From Kiritimatiellia bacterium (lineage in GTDB: Bacteria; Verrucomicrobiota; Kiritimatiellia; RFP12; UBA3636): a stretch of 6,436 nucleotides of DNA. The stretch spans positions 1 to 6,436 of the forward strand of contig JAEDLN010000139.1 in NCBI GenBank assembly GCA_016295275.1, read 5' to 3'. The notes beneath the pieces are model-generated. The model saw only the letters and a program-made list of their open reading frames with translations, ran no database searches and was not told the DNA's origin. The translations under genes were made by a program, and so were the position numbers. Shown in pieces: positions 6,376-6,436 of the stretch (the stretch's first letter is position 1; each line of letters begins with the position of its first letter).

Positions 6376-6436
6376 TCCGAAGTTTGATGGCAGAACTGCT
6401 GGAACCGGCATTTCCCCGAAAGCCGTAGTCTGTCAT
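6375..6436. other. Non-coding tail after the third gene
   Basis: Sixty-two bases without a convincing gene on either strand. An ATG at 6387 opens only 13 codons and has no ribosome binding site. The stretch contains one weak hairpin (separate entry). The next gene and any strong terminator, if present, lie beyond the window. Confidence 0.6.
6406..6425 (+). terminator. Weak hairpin after the third gene, possible terminator
   Basis: CGGC-a-TTT pairs with AAA-GCCG around a five-base loop (CCCCG), giving a seven-pair stem with one bulged A. The bases that follow (TAGTCTGTCAT) are not a U-tract, so intrinsic termination would be inefficient. It may equally be a stabilising 3' structure or chance. 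Confidence 0.25.

Noticed and set aside
6387..6436. A new gene starting at 6387 (+) or at the window edge on the minus strand (6436)
   Set aside because: The + frame closes after 13 codons; the minus frame runs straight into the end of the third gene and shows no recognisable protein.
1..6436. CRISPR arrays, tRNA or rRNA genes, insertion sequences, attachment sites
   Set aside because: No regularly spaced repeats, cloverleaf-like segments, transposase motifs or terminal inverted repeats were seen; nearly the whole window is accounted for by three protein genes.

Overview
The window carries three genes in a row on the + strand with almost no space between them. The first is the 3' part of a gene for an FGE/SUMF1-fold protein (1-453, start outside the window). 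It is followed by a complete gene for a secreted protein of the same fold (474-2144), and then by a very large gene for a secreted multidomain protein with a GH42-like glycoside hydrolase barrel (2157-6374). The gaps are 20 and 12 bases with no terminator-like structure in them, so the three are probably one transcription unit. The last 62 bases hold no gene.

The organism looks like a member of the PVC superphylum, most likely Kiritimatiellota or Lentisphaerota. This rests on remembered family patterns, not on a search. Exported FGE-fold proteins that begin with a beta-sandwich domain (pattern 'VSNV...Q......VTITYDL', then 'LPGGI.SD.Y.TH...MRKIPA') are typical of those phyla. So are giant exported GH42-related proteins carrying 'GDEN', 'SGTQ' and 'IHYSQ.SIHAA' motifs, which also occur in Planctomycetes and Armatimonadetes. 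The GC-rich coding sequence and the canonical AAAGGAGG ribosome binding site of gene 2 are compatible with this.

Genes 1 and 2 are diverged tandem paralogues: 24 of 26 residues match across the core FGE motif. In both, the two cysteines that catalyse formylglycine formation in true FGE are missing by motif alignment. They are therefore better read as secreted binding or scaffold proteins, or enzymes of unknown activity, than as sulfatase activators. No sulfatase lies in the window.

Gene 3 has, in order, a signal peptide, a CBM4/9-like jelly roll, a galactose-mutarotase-like beta-sandwich, a Rossmann-like (glutamine-amidotransferase-like) domain, a TIM barrel related to GH42, a trimerisation-like domain and a C-terminal beta domain. 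The probable acid/base Glu is present, but no carboxylate sits where the GH42 nucleophile should be. A plausible reading is an exported polysaccharide-handling unit in which two FGE-fold proteins and one large hydrolase-like protein are made together. The substrate cannot be told from the sequence.
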